NCBI RefSeq assembly: GCF_003938655.1
Contig: NZ_RJJT01000032.1
Coordinates: 1-60,561, forward strand
Direction of reading: 5' to 3'
Origin: Rhizobium pisi
GTDB lineage: Bacteria > Pseudomonadota > Alphaproteobacteria > Rhizobiales > Rhizobiaceae
Length of the DNA stretch: 60,561 nucleotides
In this document: piece by piece, positions 8,269 through 17,100 of the stretch
Numbering within the stretch: position 1 is the stretch's first letter
Layout of the letters: each line of letters starts with the position of its first letter
The notes under the pieces: generated by a model
What the model was told of the DNA's origin: nothing
Databases searched by the model: none
What the model saw: the letters and a program-made list of their open reading frames with translations, nothing else
Translations under genes and position numbers: made by a program

Positions 8269-8370
8269 TCCTTGAATCTGCCGCGGCGCACCGGGCGAAG
8301 GTTCGAACCGCGCGCCGCCTTCATCGTTTTCTTGGCGCGGCTTTCATTTCGGCCAATGGCGGGTTTCCAG

Positions 8371-8395
8371 GGAACAGTCAGGTCGAAAAACCGTT
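8371..8395 (+). promoter_or_regulatory. EcfG/RpoE2-type promoter of the DUF4142 gene
   Basis: Exact GGAAC-N16-CGTT, ending 30 bases before the ATG at 8426. Confidence 0.78.
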
Positions 8396-8425
8396 TTTAC
8401 GCGGAAGACCGTTCAGGAGATAGCC

Positions 8426-8953
8426 ATGAAACGCCTAGCCATCGCCTCGCTTGCTCTCGCGCTTGCAGGTCCAGCCTTCGCACAGTCTGCGGCTGAGAAG
8501 ACCGGCGTCAATTCCCTTATCGGCGTCGCGCCAAAGACGGAGGACTTCGTCAAGGAAGCCGCGACCAGCGACATGTTCGAGATCGCCTCGAGCAAGCTTG
8601 CCCTGGAACGCGGTGACGCTGCGACGAAAGCCTTCGCGCAGCAGATGGTGACCGACCATCAGAAGACCACCAACGAACTTAAGGGACTGGTGACAAGGGG
8701 AAAAGTCGCAGCGCCGCTGCCTACGGCCATGACGTCCAGTCAGCAGAGCATGCTCGACAAGCTGAACGGCCTCCAGGGAGCGGACTTCAACAAGCAATAT
8801 CACGCCGATCAGGAAGCCGTGCATGAAGACGCCGTCGATTTGTTCAAGCGCTATGGCGATAAAGGCGATAATGCCGGCCTGAAAGCATGGGCTGCAACCA
8901 CGCGCCCTGCCCTGGAACACCACCTGCAGATGGCGAAAGACCTCAACAAGTAG
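8426..8953 (+). CDS. Secreted DUF4142 protein
   Basis: This 175-residue protein has a clear Sec signal peptide (MKRLAIASLALALAGPAFA, cleavage expected after AFA), followed by a four-helix DUF4142 domain (ferritin-like fold). Family features visible are FVKEAATSDMFEIASSKLA, FAQQMVTDHQKTTNEL and the C-terminal HLQMAKDL. It is expected in the periplasm. Function is unknown; members are frequently stress-induced, and an exact EcfG-type promoter lies directly upstream. ATG 8426 follows AGGAGATAGCC. The small hydrophilic gene at 9030 may be co-transcribed. Confidence 0.88.
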   Translation: MKRLAIASLALALAGPAFAQSAAEKTGVNSLIGVAPKTEDFVKEAATSDMFEIASSKLALERGDAATKAFAQQMVTDHQKTTNELKGLVTRGKVAAPLPTAMTSSQQSMLDKLNGLQGADFNKQYHADQEAVHEDAVDLFKRYGDKGDNAGLKAWAATTRPALEHHLQMAKDLNK

Positions 8954-9029
8954 CGCCGAGGCGCTGTGGCAGAGGCGGCTCAGACAGATGAAGCAATTGA
9001 GACCACCCCAACTATCCAGGAGCTTCAAC

Positions 9030-9266
9030 GTGAAAGAAAATGAAAAACCGTCTAAATCGCGGATCGAGCAGGATGCCAGAGGGCAGTCCGAAAGCAATCA
9101 TGCTGGCGGATCCAACAATGGCGTCAGCAGCGCCAAACCGCGTGTCATCACCCGTTCCGACGACGCAACCGTCCACAAGAAAATGCCCGGCAAGAGCAAA
9201 GACACCAAGGACTGGGATGTCAATTACGATGAGCGCGACACGAATGAGGGCGAGTTTCGGGGATAG
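9030..9266 (+). CDS. Small, very hydrophilic, disordered-looking protein
   Basis: The 78-residue product starts at GTG 9030, chosen because AGGAG lies 7 bases upstream; the in-frame ATG at 8988 has no such site. The sequence is rich in Lys, Asp, Ser, Asn and Gly with no hydrophobic core (RIEQDARGQSESNHAGGSNN) and ends in DERDTNEGEFRG. It looks intrinsically disordered, like small hydrophilin-type stress proteins. I do not recognise a named family. It lies 76 bases after the DUF4142 gene without an obvious own promoter. Confidence 0.6.
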   Translation: MKENEKPSKSRIEQDARGQSESNHAGGSNNGVSSAKPRVITRSDDATVHKKMPGKSKDTKDWDVNYDERDTNEGEFRG

Positions 9267-9338
9267 AGGCCCTGACGACGAGTGCCCGCCGTATCCAGCG
9301 AAAAGCGGACGCGCTGACACGGCATTTCGGCGCAGGGC

Positions 9339-9363
9339 GGAACTTGGTGGGGCATCAGGGGTT
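9339..9363 (+). promoter_or_regulatory. EcfG/RpoE2-type promoter of the Fdh-like/oxidase operon
   Basis: GGAAC-N16-GGTT, ending 62 bases before the ATG at 9426. The -10 box is one base from consensus. No other promoter-like sequence was noticed before the eight-gene run. Confidence 0.5.
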
Positions 9364-9425
9364 ACTGCTTCCTGATGAGCTCCACCAACTGGAATTGGTT
9401 TTCCGTCTCACCGCGTGAGGCAAAG

Positions 9426-11834
9426 ATGACATCGAAAGCACGTTCTCCCGAAATCAGGGCTTATTCTGGGCCAGCCGGCGGATGGGGTTCTGCAAAATCC
9501 GTCGCCGAGATCACGTTGAAGGAGCATGTCGCATTCCGGGGACCCGGGCTGCTGTCGACGCAAAATAAGCCGGAAGGTTATATGTGCGTGAGTTGCGCCT
9601 GGGCAAAACCTGCCAAGCCCCACCCGCTCGAATTCTGCGAGAATGGGGCCAAGGCCACGGCCTGGGAGGTGACCTCGCGACGCGCCGACCGGGCATTCTT
9701 CGATAAGCACCCTCTCCACGAACTGGAGACCTGGGAAGATCATGATCTCGAGGAACAGGGAAGACTGACGCATCCAATGCGTTGGGATCCAGCGACGGAC
9801 AGATATGTTCCGGTCGCTTGGGCAGACGCGTTTGAAGAGATCGGTCGGGAACTGCGCGGCCTCGATCCTCATCAGGTCGATTTCTACACGTCAGGCCGCG
9901 CATCGCTCGAAACGAGCTACATGTACCAACTGTTCGCGCGTATGTACGGCAGCAATAACATGCCCGACAGCTCCAACATGTGCCACGAGAGCTCCTCGGT
10001 AGCCCTCCCGGAAAGTATCGGGGCATCTGTCGGCACCGCCGTTTTGTCCGACTTCCAGAACACCGATTGCATTTTCTACATCGCGCAGAACGTCGGTACG
10101 TCCTCGCCGCGTTTGCTCCACGATCTGCAGGACGCCGTCGATCGTGGGGTGAAGATCGTCACCTTCAATCTGCTGCGGGAACGCGGGCTCGAGCGATTCG
10201 TCAACCCGCAATCGCCTTCGCAGATGCTCACGGGTAAAGAGACAAAAATCTCCTCCGAATATTATCAGGTAAAGAACGGCGGTGATATCGCGGCGCTGTT
10301 CGGCGTTTGCAAGGCACTGATCGAGGCGGATGATGCCTTGAAGGGATCCGGGAAAAGTAGCGTCGCGGGGGACGACGGGAAACCAAAAGATCCGGACAAC
10401 GCAGCCATGGTCGCCTTTGCCGCATCGATTTTAGCGGCCGACAAGAAGCATGTTCTCGACCATGACTTCATCAGGGAGCACACCACGGGGTTCGAGGAGT
10501 TTGCGGAGGCCGCACGCGGGCATCAGTGGGAGGAACTAGAGCGGGTCTCCGGCCTTAGCCGTTCTCAGATGACGCAGGCTGCAGACACATACGCGAAATC
10601 CGATGCGGTGATGATGGTCTATGGCATGGGCCTGACGCAACAGCTTATGGGCGTCCAAAATGTCCACATGGTCTGCAATCTCGCCCTACTGCGCGGCAAT
10701 ATCGGTAAATCGGGGGCCAATATCTGCGCTGTTCGCGGCCACTCGAACGTCCAGGGGCAACGAACTGTCGGGATCACCGAAAAGCCGGGACTGGCGCCGC
10801 TAGACAAGCTCTCCGAGCTCTATGGTTTTGAACCGCCGCGCTGGACAGGCCGTTCGACCGTCGAGACGTGTGAGGCAATCATGCGCGGCCAATCGCGAGC
10901 GTTCATCAGCCTTGGCGGCAACTTCTTAAGAGCCGTGCCCGACACGGCAGCTATGGAAGACGGATGGCGCAAGCTGCATCTCAGCGTACAGATCGCCACC
11001 AAGCTCAATCGCAGCCATGTTGTCCACGGCGAGATCGCCTATCTCCTGCCGTGTCTCGGTCGCATTGAACTGGATGAGCAGATGACCGGACCGCAGGCAG
11101 TGTCGATCGAAAGTTCCATTGCCCATATTCATGGGTCACGCGGGAAGACGAAACCGGCAAGCCCGGAGCTTCTCTCCGAGCCGGCAATCGTCGCGGGCCT
11201 GGCAAAGGCTACGCTCGGCGAAACCAAGGTTCCCTGGGACGCCTGGGTCGGAGACTATGCCCAGATCCGCGATGCGATCGAGCGAACCTATCCGGAGACA
11301 TTCAAGGACTTCAACAAACGGCTCTTTACGCCGGGGGGATTTGTTAGGCCGCTGCCGGCGCGCGAACGCAAGTGGGTCACGAAAAGCGGCAAGGCGAATT
11401 TCCTGACGCCGGAAAAACTGTTTCCCGAATTTTCGATATCGCAGGGCGCCGACATTCTCCATCTCACGACCCTGCGGTCCAACGATCAGTTCAACACGAC
11501 GATCTATGGCTACAGCGATCGTTTTCGCGGGGTGGAAGGGACGCGAAAAATTCTCTTTGTGAACCCGGAAGATATCGTCCGATTGGGTTTCGAGGATGGC
11601 GACCGCGTCGATGTGACGACCGCGATCGACGCGAACAATCTTCGCAAAGTGACGGCGTTTAGGATCGTCCCTTACGACATTCCCAAGGGCTGTTGCGGGG
11701 CGTATTATCCGGAAGCAAATCCGCTCTTTCCGCTGGCGCACCACGACCCGAAGTCAAAAACGCCCTCCTACAAGCTTCTTCCGGTGCGTCTCAGCCGATC
11801 GATCGAGATCTCACATGACAGCCCCGCCGGATGA
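9426..11834 (+). CDS. FdhF/YdeP-type molybdopterin oxidoreductase
   Basis: The 802-residue protein belongs to the FdhF/YdeP branch of the DMSO-reductase superfamily and should bind a bis-pyranopterin Mo or W cofactor. Cys54, Cys57 (MCVSC) and Cys71 near the N-terminus may hold part of an iron-sulphur cluster. SSNMCHESSS places Cys186 where formate dehydrogenases carry the Mo-ligating Cys/Sec. GLTQQLMGVQNVHMVCNLALL and NLRKVTAFRIVP lie in the cofactor domains. Start 9426 follows GAGG; the ATG at 9375 lacks a ribosome site. No Tat signal is seen, so it is probably cytoplasmic. Substrate is unproven; formate is a family-based guess. It leads the oxidase operon, with a 6-base gap to the cytochrome gene. 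Confidence 0.85.
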   Translation: MTSKARSPEIRAYSGPAGGWGSAKSVAEITLKEHVAFRGPGLLSTQNKPEGYMCVSCAWAKPAKPHPLEFCENGAKATAWEVTSRRADRAFFDKHPLHELETWEDHDLEEQGRLTHPMRWDPATDRYVPVAWADAFEEIGRELRGLDPHQVDFYTSGRASLETSYMYQLFARMYGSNNMPDSSNMCHESSSVALPESIGASVGTAVLSDFQNTDCIFYIAQNVGTSSPRLLHDLQDAVDRGVKIVTFNLLRERGLERFVNPQSPSQMLTGKETKISSEYYQVKNGGDIAALFGVCKALIEADDALKGSGKSSVAGDDGKPKDPDNAAMVAFAASILAADKKHVLDHDFIREHTTGFEEFAEAARGHQWEELERVSGLSRSQMTQAADTYAKSDAVMMVYGMGLTQQLMGVQNVHMVCNLALLRGNIGKSGANICAVRGHSNVQGQRTVGITEKPGLAPLDKLSELYGFEPPRWTGRSTVETCEAIMRGQSRAFISLGGNFLRAVPDTAAMEDGWRKLHLSVQIATKLNRSHVVHGEIAYLLPCLGRIELDEQMTGPQAVSIESSIAHIHGSRGKTKPASPELLSEPAIVAGLAKATLGETKVPWDAWVGDYAQIRDAIERTYPETFKDFNKRLFTPGGFVRPLPARERKWVTKSGKANFLTPEKLFPEFSISQGADILHLTTLRSNDQFNTTIYGYSDRFRGVEGTRKILFVNPEDIVRLGFEDGDRVDVTTAIDANNLRKVTAFRIVPYDIPKGCCGAYYPEANPLFPLAHHDPKSKTPSYKLLPVRLSRSIEISHDSPAG

Positions 11835-11840
11835 CGCCAC

Positions 11841-12440
11841 ATGAAGCCCGGGACGATCAACAATGCGAAGTGGCCGTTTCTGGCGACCTTCATTCTTCTG
11901 GTCGCCGCGGGCGCTTTCCTAGGCTGGGCTCGACAGCCACGGGAACTTCGTACCGATCCGCCCGTCGCCGCCGATCTCGACAGATTCCGGCTGATGCGAA
12001 ACGGCATCAGCGGCACACCGCCTGAGAACTATTTCGCGCTCGGCAAGCTCTACGAAACCGATTCATATAATCTCAGCCAGGGCAAACGCCTCTACGCCTG
12101 GTTCGGCTGCCAAACGTGCCACGGAGACGGTCGCGGCAACAACGGTCCTTCCTTCCTCGATGGATGGTGGCTTTATGGCCCGGAGATGGTGTCCATCGTC
12201 GCGTCCATCCGCGATGGCCGACCTCACGGCATGCCACCCTTTCGTCAGCGGATGACGATCGAGCAGATCTGGCAACTGGCCGGTTATGTTCAAACGATCG
12301 GCGCCTATTCGGCTAAAGTGGCGGCGACCGGACGCAACGACGACCGCCAGACGCGGCCGGCCGAGAACCGAGCGCCGGCAAAGATCCTGTTCGATGAAGG
12401 ACCGGTCGGCATCCATCCAGATCAGGGGCCATCCCCTTGA
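11841..12440 (+). CDS. Membrane-anchored monohaem cytochrome c
   Basis: The 199-residue protein has an N-terminal membrane anchor (residues about 12-29) and one haem c site, CQTCH (Cys90, Cys93, His94). A Met in GMPPFRQRM is the candidate sixth ligand. The C-terminal 40 residues are hydrophilic. It would face the periplasm and pass electrons to the caa3-type oxidase encoded next. Its stop overlaps the TTG start of the subunit II gene, indicating translational coupling. Confidence 0.85.
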   Translation: MKPGTINNAKWPFLATFILLVAAGAFLGWARQPRELRTDPPVAADLDRFRLMRNGISGTPPENYFALGKLYETDSYNLSQGKRLYAWFGCQTCHGDGRGNNGPSFLDGWWLYGPEMVSIVASIRDGRPHGMPPFRQRMTIEQIWQLAGYVQTIGAYSAKVAATGRNDDRQTRPAENRAPAKILFDEGPVGIHPDQGPSP

Positions 12441-13420
12441 GAACCGCCCCCGCCCTTCTGCTTTCGATCATGGCTACTGCCGCGGGCTGCAGCAGCAACC
12501 AGTCGGCACTGGATCCCCACGGCGCTCCCGCGATCCATGTCGAGCATCTTATCATCGGCATAACAATTATCTGCTCGATTGTCTGGGTCCTGGTGATGGC
12601 CATGCTCGGCTGGGCACTGATGCGGGAACGGTCCAGCGACAGCAGCCAGCCCCGGCTCTTGACGTTGACGGTGTCCACTGCAGTTGCAGCGACGGTTGTC
12701 ATCATCGCAGGTCTAACGGTCGCGAGCTTCTACACCACGCGCAGCATCGGGCTCCCGGAAAATGGCGCACTGACGATCACCGTCAGAGGACAGCAATGGT
12801 GGTGGCAGGTCCTCTATGCCGATCCAGATCCAGCGCTCAGCTTCCAGACTGCCAACGAAATCCATATCCCGGTCGGGCATGATGTTCGCATCCAGCTCGA
12901 AAGCGCCGACGTCGTTCATTCATTTTGGGTGCCGAGCCTTGCCGGCAAACAGGATCTCGTACCGGGACGGAATAACAGTCTTCTACTTCGTGCGGAGCGG
13001 CCCGGTATCTATCGCGGTCAGTGCGCCGAGTTTTGCGGGCTGCAGCACACCCACATGGCGATGATAATCGTCGTCGATGAGCCCGCAGACTATGAGCGCT
13101 GGGCTGCGGCACAGCGCGAAAACGGCGTGACGCCTACCGACCAGGACGCTGCCGCCGGAAAGGTTGCCTTCTTATCTAAGCCTTGCGCGGCCTGCCATAC
13201 GGTTCGGGGAACGCCGGCCACCGGCACCGCCGGCCCTGATCTCACCCATATTGGCAGCCGTCAGACGATCGCGGCCGGCCTTCTTGAAACCACGCGCGGG
13301 TCGCTTGCGGCCTGGATCGCCGATCCACAGACGCTCAAGCCCGGCAACAACATGCCGATGGTCCCCCTTTCCAGCATCGAGCTGCGAGATATCTCCGCCT
13401 ATATGGAGAGCCTCAAATGA
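12437..13420 (+). CDS. coxB: Cytochrome c oxidase subunit II with fused cytochrome c (caa3 type)
   Basis: The 327-residue lipoprotein has a lipobox ending at Cys18 (TAAGC), two membrane helices (about 36-62 and 76-98) and a cupredoxin domain. The CuA ligands are visible: His161, Cys196, Glu198, Cys200, His204 and Met207 (CAEFCGLQHTHM). A C-terminal cytochrome c domain carries CAACH (250-254), making this a caa3-type subunit II. The start is a TTG overlapping the preceding stop; later ATGs would truncate the signal peptide. The ATGA overlap with subunit I at 13417 shows tight coupling. Confidence 0.95.
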   Translation: MRTAPALLLSIMATAAGCSSNQSALDPHGAPAIHVEHLIIGITIICSIVWVLVMAMLGWALMRERSSDSSQPRLLTLTVSTAVAATVVIIAGLTVASFYTTRSIGLPENGALTITVRGQQWWWQVLYADPDPALSFQTANEIHIPVGHDVRIQLESADVVHSFWVPSLAGKQDLVPGRNNSLLLRAERPGIYRGQCAEFCGLQHTHMAMIIVVDEPADYERWAAAQRENGVTPTDQDAAAGKVAFLSKPCAACHTVRGTPATGTAGPDLTHIGSRQTIAAGLLETTRGSLAAWIADPQTLKPGNNMPMVPLSSIELRDISAYMESLK

Positions 13421-15330
13421 CGCTCACGGAGGACGGCCGGGATCTTCGCGATACGGGATTGGACGAGGGAGAACTCGACCGCCGTCTTGCAGCCACCTGG
13501 TCGACGCCGGCGGGGTTGTGGGGCGCTCTCTCGACGGTCGACCACAAAATCATCGGCCGTCGCTACATCGTGACGGCATTCCTGTTCCTGGCGCTCGGCG
13601 GGATACTCGCGCTCGCAATGCGACTGCAACTGTCCCGGCCGGAAGCGCGGTTCATCGGCCCCGACCGCTACAATCAGATTTTTACCATGCACGGCACGAA
13701 CATGATGTTCCTGTTTGCCGTGCCCATCATGGAGGCGATGGCCGTCTACCTGGTGCCGCTGATGGTTGGCACCCGCAACATCGCCTTCCCCCGCCTCAAT
13801 GCATTTTCCTACTGGATTTATCTCGCAGGCGGGCTGCTTTTGTGGGTCTCCTTTGCGGTCGATACCGGCCCTGACGTTGGATGGTTTGCCTACGTGCCGC
13901 TGTCGGGGCCGCAATATGCCGCGGGAAAACGGGCCGACATCTGGGCACAGATGATCACGTTCACGGAAGTCTCGGCGCTGGCCGTCGCCGTGGAGATCGT
14001 CGTGACTGTGTTCAAACAGCGCGCGCCGGGCATGTCGCTGGACCGTATTCCATTGTTCGTATGGTCGATGCTTGTTACATCGTTTCTTATCATCATGGCC
14101 ATGCCGGCAATAATGATCGCCAGCACAGCGCTGATCCTCGACCGCCTGGTCGGCACACATTTCTTCAATCCCGCTGAAGGCGGCGACGTGTTGCTGTGGC
14201 AGCACCTGTTCTGGTTCTTCGGCCATCCGGAGGTCTACATCATCTTTCTGCCAGCCGTCGGCATGGTCTCAACGATTGTCGCGACGTTCACGCGACGACC
14301 CGTGTTCGGCTACCTTGCCATGGTGATGGCCTTGATCGCGACCGGGGTTCTGTCCTTCGGGCTGTGGGTGCATCACATGTTCGTCGCCGGGCTGCCGCGC
14401 CTTGGCGAAAGCTTCTTTACCGCCTCAAGCATGGCGATCGCCATTCCCGCCGGCTTGCAGATATTCTGCTGGCTGGCGACGATGTGGGCCGGCAGACCTG
14501 TATTCAAGACGCCGTTCCTGTTCGTCATCGGCTTCATGGTGATCTTCGTCATCGGCGGGATGACAGGCGTGATGGTGGCCTCCGTCCCCTTCGACACGCA
14601 GGTCCACGACACCTATTTTGTCGTCGCCCACTTCCACTACGTCCTGGTTGGAGGTGCAGTCTTCCCGCTGCTTGGCGCCATTTATTACTGGTTCCCCAAG
14701 CTGACCGGGCGAATGATGAGCGAGACGCTGGGACGCTGGGTATTCGCTCTGATCTTCACCGGCTTCAACCTGACCTTCTTTCCAATGCATATCCTCGGCC
14801 TGCAGGGCATGCCGCGCCGCATCTATACCTATCAGCCGGAAATGCCATGGTCCGGTCTGAACATGTTCGTGAGCCTGAGCGCTGTTATCCTGGCGGCCGG
14901 TTTCCTGCTGTTCTTTGTCGACGCCATTCGCAGCGCAGCATCAGATGCGCCTGCGCCAGCCAATCCCTGGGGCGCGTCTACGCTCGAATGGGCGACATCG
15001 TCACCACCGCCGTCTTATAATTTCCTCCGATTGCCGGTGGTCGGCAACCTCGAACCGCTGTCTGATAATCCCGAATCGCTGGCCGTTGCCGCCGGCCTGT
15101 CCGTCGACCGCCGCGAACTGATCGTCAGCAGTCTTGTCGAAGCGCTGCCGGAGGCACGAGAGTCGTCGCCCCGGAATTCGATCTGGCCGTTCTGGTCGGC
15201 GCTTGCGACCACCGCAATGCTGATTTGGTCGATCTTCACGCCCTGGGCTGTCGTCTGGGGCTCGATCCCCGTCGCAATTGCCCTTGTCGGATGGTTCTGG
15301 CCGAAAGGCGTTCCGGAGGACGACGCATGA
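13417..15330 (+). CDS. coxA: Cytochrome c oxidase subunit I
   Basis: The 637-residue haem-copper oxidase subunit I carries the haem a ligand His92 (MHGTN), CuB ligands His270 in GHPEVY with the cross-linking Tyr274 and Glu272, His319-His320 (WVHHMF), and the haem ligands in HFHYVLVGG. It is about 80 residues longer than A1 enzymes of mitochondrial type, with two extra hydrophobic segments after residue 580. At the D-channel entrance the usual Asp is replaced: VGTRNIAFPRLNA has Asn121 where typical A1 oxidases have Asp (APDMAFPRMNN). The oxygen-reducing site is intact. Confidence 0.95.
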   Translation: MTLTEDGRDLRDTGLDEGELDRRLAATWSTPAGLWGALSTVDHKIIGRRYIVTAFLFLALGGILALAMRLQLSRPEARFIGPDRYNQIFTMHGTNMMFLFAVPIMEAMAVYLVPLMVGTRNIAFPRLNAFSYWIYLAGGLLLWVSFAVDTGPDVGWFAYVPLSGPQYAAGKRADIWAQMITFTEVSALAVAVEIVVTVFKQRAPGMSLDRIPLFVWSMLVTSFLIIMAMPAIMIASTALILDRLVGTHFFNPAEGGDVLLWQHLFWFFGHPEVYIIFLPAVGMVSTIVATFTRRPVFGYLAMVMALIATGVLSFGLWVHHMFVAGLPRLGESFFTASSMAIAIPAGLQIFCWLATMWAGRPVFKTPFLFVIGFMVIFVIGGMTGVMVASVPFDTQVHDTYFVVAHFHYVLVGGAVFPLLGAIYYWFPKLTGRMMSETLGRWVFALIFTGFNLTFFPMHILGLQGMPRRIYTYQPEMPWSGLNMFVSLSAVILAAGFLLFFVDAIRSAASDAPAPANPWGASTLEWATSSPPPSYNFLRLPVVGNLEPLSDNPESLAVAAGLSVDRRELIVSSLVEALPEARESSPRNSIWPFWSALATTAMLIWSIFTPWAVVWGSIPVAIALVGWFWPKGVPEDDA

Positions 15331-15929
15331 AACAATCCGTGGTGCTCGATCTGAGTAAACTTCCCCCGCATGGCCTCGGCATCGCAAGCCCGACTTGGTG
15401 GGGTACGCTTGCCTTCATGTTGATCGAGGGAACAGGCTTCGCGCTGTCGATCGTCGTTTATCTTTACCTCATGAGTCTGGCATCGCACTGGCCCCTGAAT
15501 GCGCCGCGTCCCGATCTGCTCCCCGGAACGGCGCTGACAGTGCTGCTGATTGCCAGCCTATTTCCCAATATCCTCATTGCCCGTTGGGCGCGCCAGCAAA
15601 ATTTGGTGAAGGTCCGCGTCGGTTTGATCATCATGTCCCTGCTGGGACTTGCGCCACTTGCCATTCGTATCTTTGAATTCCCGGCGATGCACATCTCATG
15701 GGACCAGAATGCCTATGGTTCGACCGTCTGGGTTATGCTTGGGCTTCACACGACCCATATCATCACCGATCTGATCGACACGCTGGTGCTGACCTGTCTT
15801 ATGTTTTCCAGGCATGGCGACAATCCGCGGCGCTACGGCGATGTCAGCGACAATGCGATGTACTGGAACTTCGTGGTCGCGACCTGGTTGCCGATGTATG
15901 CCTGCCTTTATTGGTTGCCACGGTTATGA
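15327..15929 (+). CDS. coxC: Cytochrome c oxidase subunit III
   Basis: The 200-residue protein has five to six membrane helices and typical subunit III features: TWWGTLAFMLIEGTGFALSI near the N-terminus, GLHTTHIITDLIDT in the middle, and YWNFVVATWLPMYACLYW at the end. ATG 15327 overlaps the coxA stop (ATGA). It is the shorter form of subunit III, lacking the first two helices. It assembles with subunits I and II in the cytoplasmic membrane. Confidence 0.9.
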   Translation: MKQSVVLDLSKLPPHGLGIASPTWWGTLAFMLIEGTGFALSIVVYLYLMSLASHWPLNAPRPDLLPGTALTVLLIASLFPNILIARWARQQNLVKVRVGLIIMSLLGLAPLAIRIFEFPAMHISWDQNAYGSTVWVMLGLHTTHIITDLIDTLVLTCLMFSRHGDNPRRYGDVSDNAMYWNFVVATWLPMYACLYWLPRL

Positions 15930-16234
15930 GCAGACGTTTGCTGCGATATAGTGGACTTGCTGTCCCCCCTCTTGCCTGGGCCATTGCAACCCAGCTTGGG
16001 CAGATCACCCCCTATACCGATTGCCGCCAGCATGTGCCTTTGACATCCGCCTTTTGCGCAACCCTCTTGTTCGTTTCTATTGTGGGAACCGCTGGCTCTC
16101 GTCTGTTTCCAACGCCCGTCGGCAGGGTGGAGCGGTTTGTCGTCGATGCAGGATTTCTGATCGCGTCGGCATTTGTCTTTGCGCTGATATTGCAGGGAGC
16201 GGCGTCGATGCTGCTGGATCCATGTCAGCGCTGA
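15926..16234 (+). CDS. Small membrane protein of the oxidase operon
   Basis: The 102-residue protein starts at ATG 15926, which overlaps the coxC stop by ATGA. It has hydrophobic segments at about 8-23, 40-60 and 75-98, and a polar loop with two Cys (DCRQHV, AFCATLL). I do not recognise the family; its place between subunit III and a CtaG-like factor suggests a small accessory or assembly subunit. The next gene starts 13 bases before its stop. Confidence 0.65.
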   Translation: MSRRLLRYSGLAVPPLAWAIATQLGQITPYTDCRQHVPLTSAFCATLLFVSIVGTAGSRLFPTPVGRVERFVVDAGFLIASAFVFALILQGAASMLLDPCQR

Positions 16235-17100
16235 TTTGCATCTTGATCTCACTTATGATGGCTGCCCCGGCATTGGCGCATGGTGACGATGCGCATGCAT
16301 CTGGGTTGCACTGGACATTCGATCCCTGGATCGTGCTTCCCATTATCATGATCGGCCTTCTCTATGTTTCGGGACGCGTCACGCTTTCGCGGCGGGCACA
16401 CAGCACCGGCCCTATGCGGCGGCAGGATTTTTTCTTCTTAAGCGGGATGGTGACTGTGGCGTGTGCTCTCATCTCGCCGCTCCATTGGCTCGGAGAGCAC
16501 CTCTTTACCTTTCATATGATCGAACACGAGATCGTCATGGCTGTCTCGGCGCCGTCGATCGTGCTTGCACGCCCCGTTGGCCTCCTTCTATGGGGATTGC
16601 CGAAACGCGTCCGTCGGGGCTTGGGCACTGCTATGCGAGCTCCTCTCGTCCGGCGGTCATGGGACCGGTGCACGGGGGCGACCAGCGCCACCGTCATTCA
16701 TGGCGTCGCCATCTGGATCTGGCATCTGCCATTGCTATTCGATGCAGCCGTGACCGAAAGCGCAATGCATCGCCTCCAGCACTTCAGCTTTTTCGCGACG
16801 GCGATCCTGTTCTGGTGGGCGGTTGTCTGGAAAAGTGAGCGGGGGATCGCAGCCTGGCACCTGTTCGCAACGATGATACACACCAGCATCCTCGGAGCTC
16901 TGATGGCGCTCGCGCCTCGTGTTCTTTATATTGCCCAAACGCAAACCGCGTTCGGTTGGGGGCTGACACCCCTGGAGGATCAGCAACTTGCCGGCATGAT
17001 CATGTGGGTTCCGGCCGGTACCATCTATGCTGGCGCGGCAATGACGATGCTGGCGCTCTGGATTCGGGGCTCCAGCGAACGAGAGGCGCAAAATGCTTGA
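16222..17100 (+). CDS. ctaG: Cytochrome c oxidase assembly factor, caa3 CtaG type
   Basis: The 292-residue polytopic protein begins with a signal-like helix (MSALICILISLMMAAPALAH). It then shows the caa3-CtaG family (PF09678) pattern: PLHWLGEHLFTFHMIEHEIVM, HGVAIWIWHLP, and HRLQHFSFFATAILFWW. Conserved His residues in these helices may bind copper. It is predicted to help mature the CuA or CuB site. ATG 16222 overlaps the preceding gene. It is unrelated to the Cox11-type proteins that share the symbol ctaG. Confidence 0.85.
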   Translation: MSALICILISLMMAAPALAHGDDAHASGLHWTFDPWIVLPIIMIGLLYVSGRVTLSRRAHSTGPMRRQDFFFLSGMVTVACALISPLHWLGEHLFTFHMIEHEIVMAVSAPSIVLARPVGLLLWGLPKRVRRGLGTAMRAPLVRRSWDRCTGATSATVIHGVAIWIWHLPLLFDAAVTESAMHRLQHFSFFATAILFWWAVVWKSERGIAAWHLFATMIHTSILGALMALAPRVLYIAQTQTAFGWGLTPLEDQQLAGMIMWVPAGTIYAGAAMTMLALWIRGSSEREAQNA

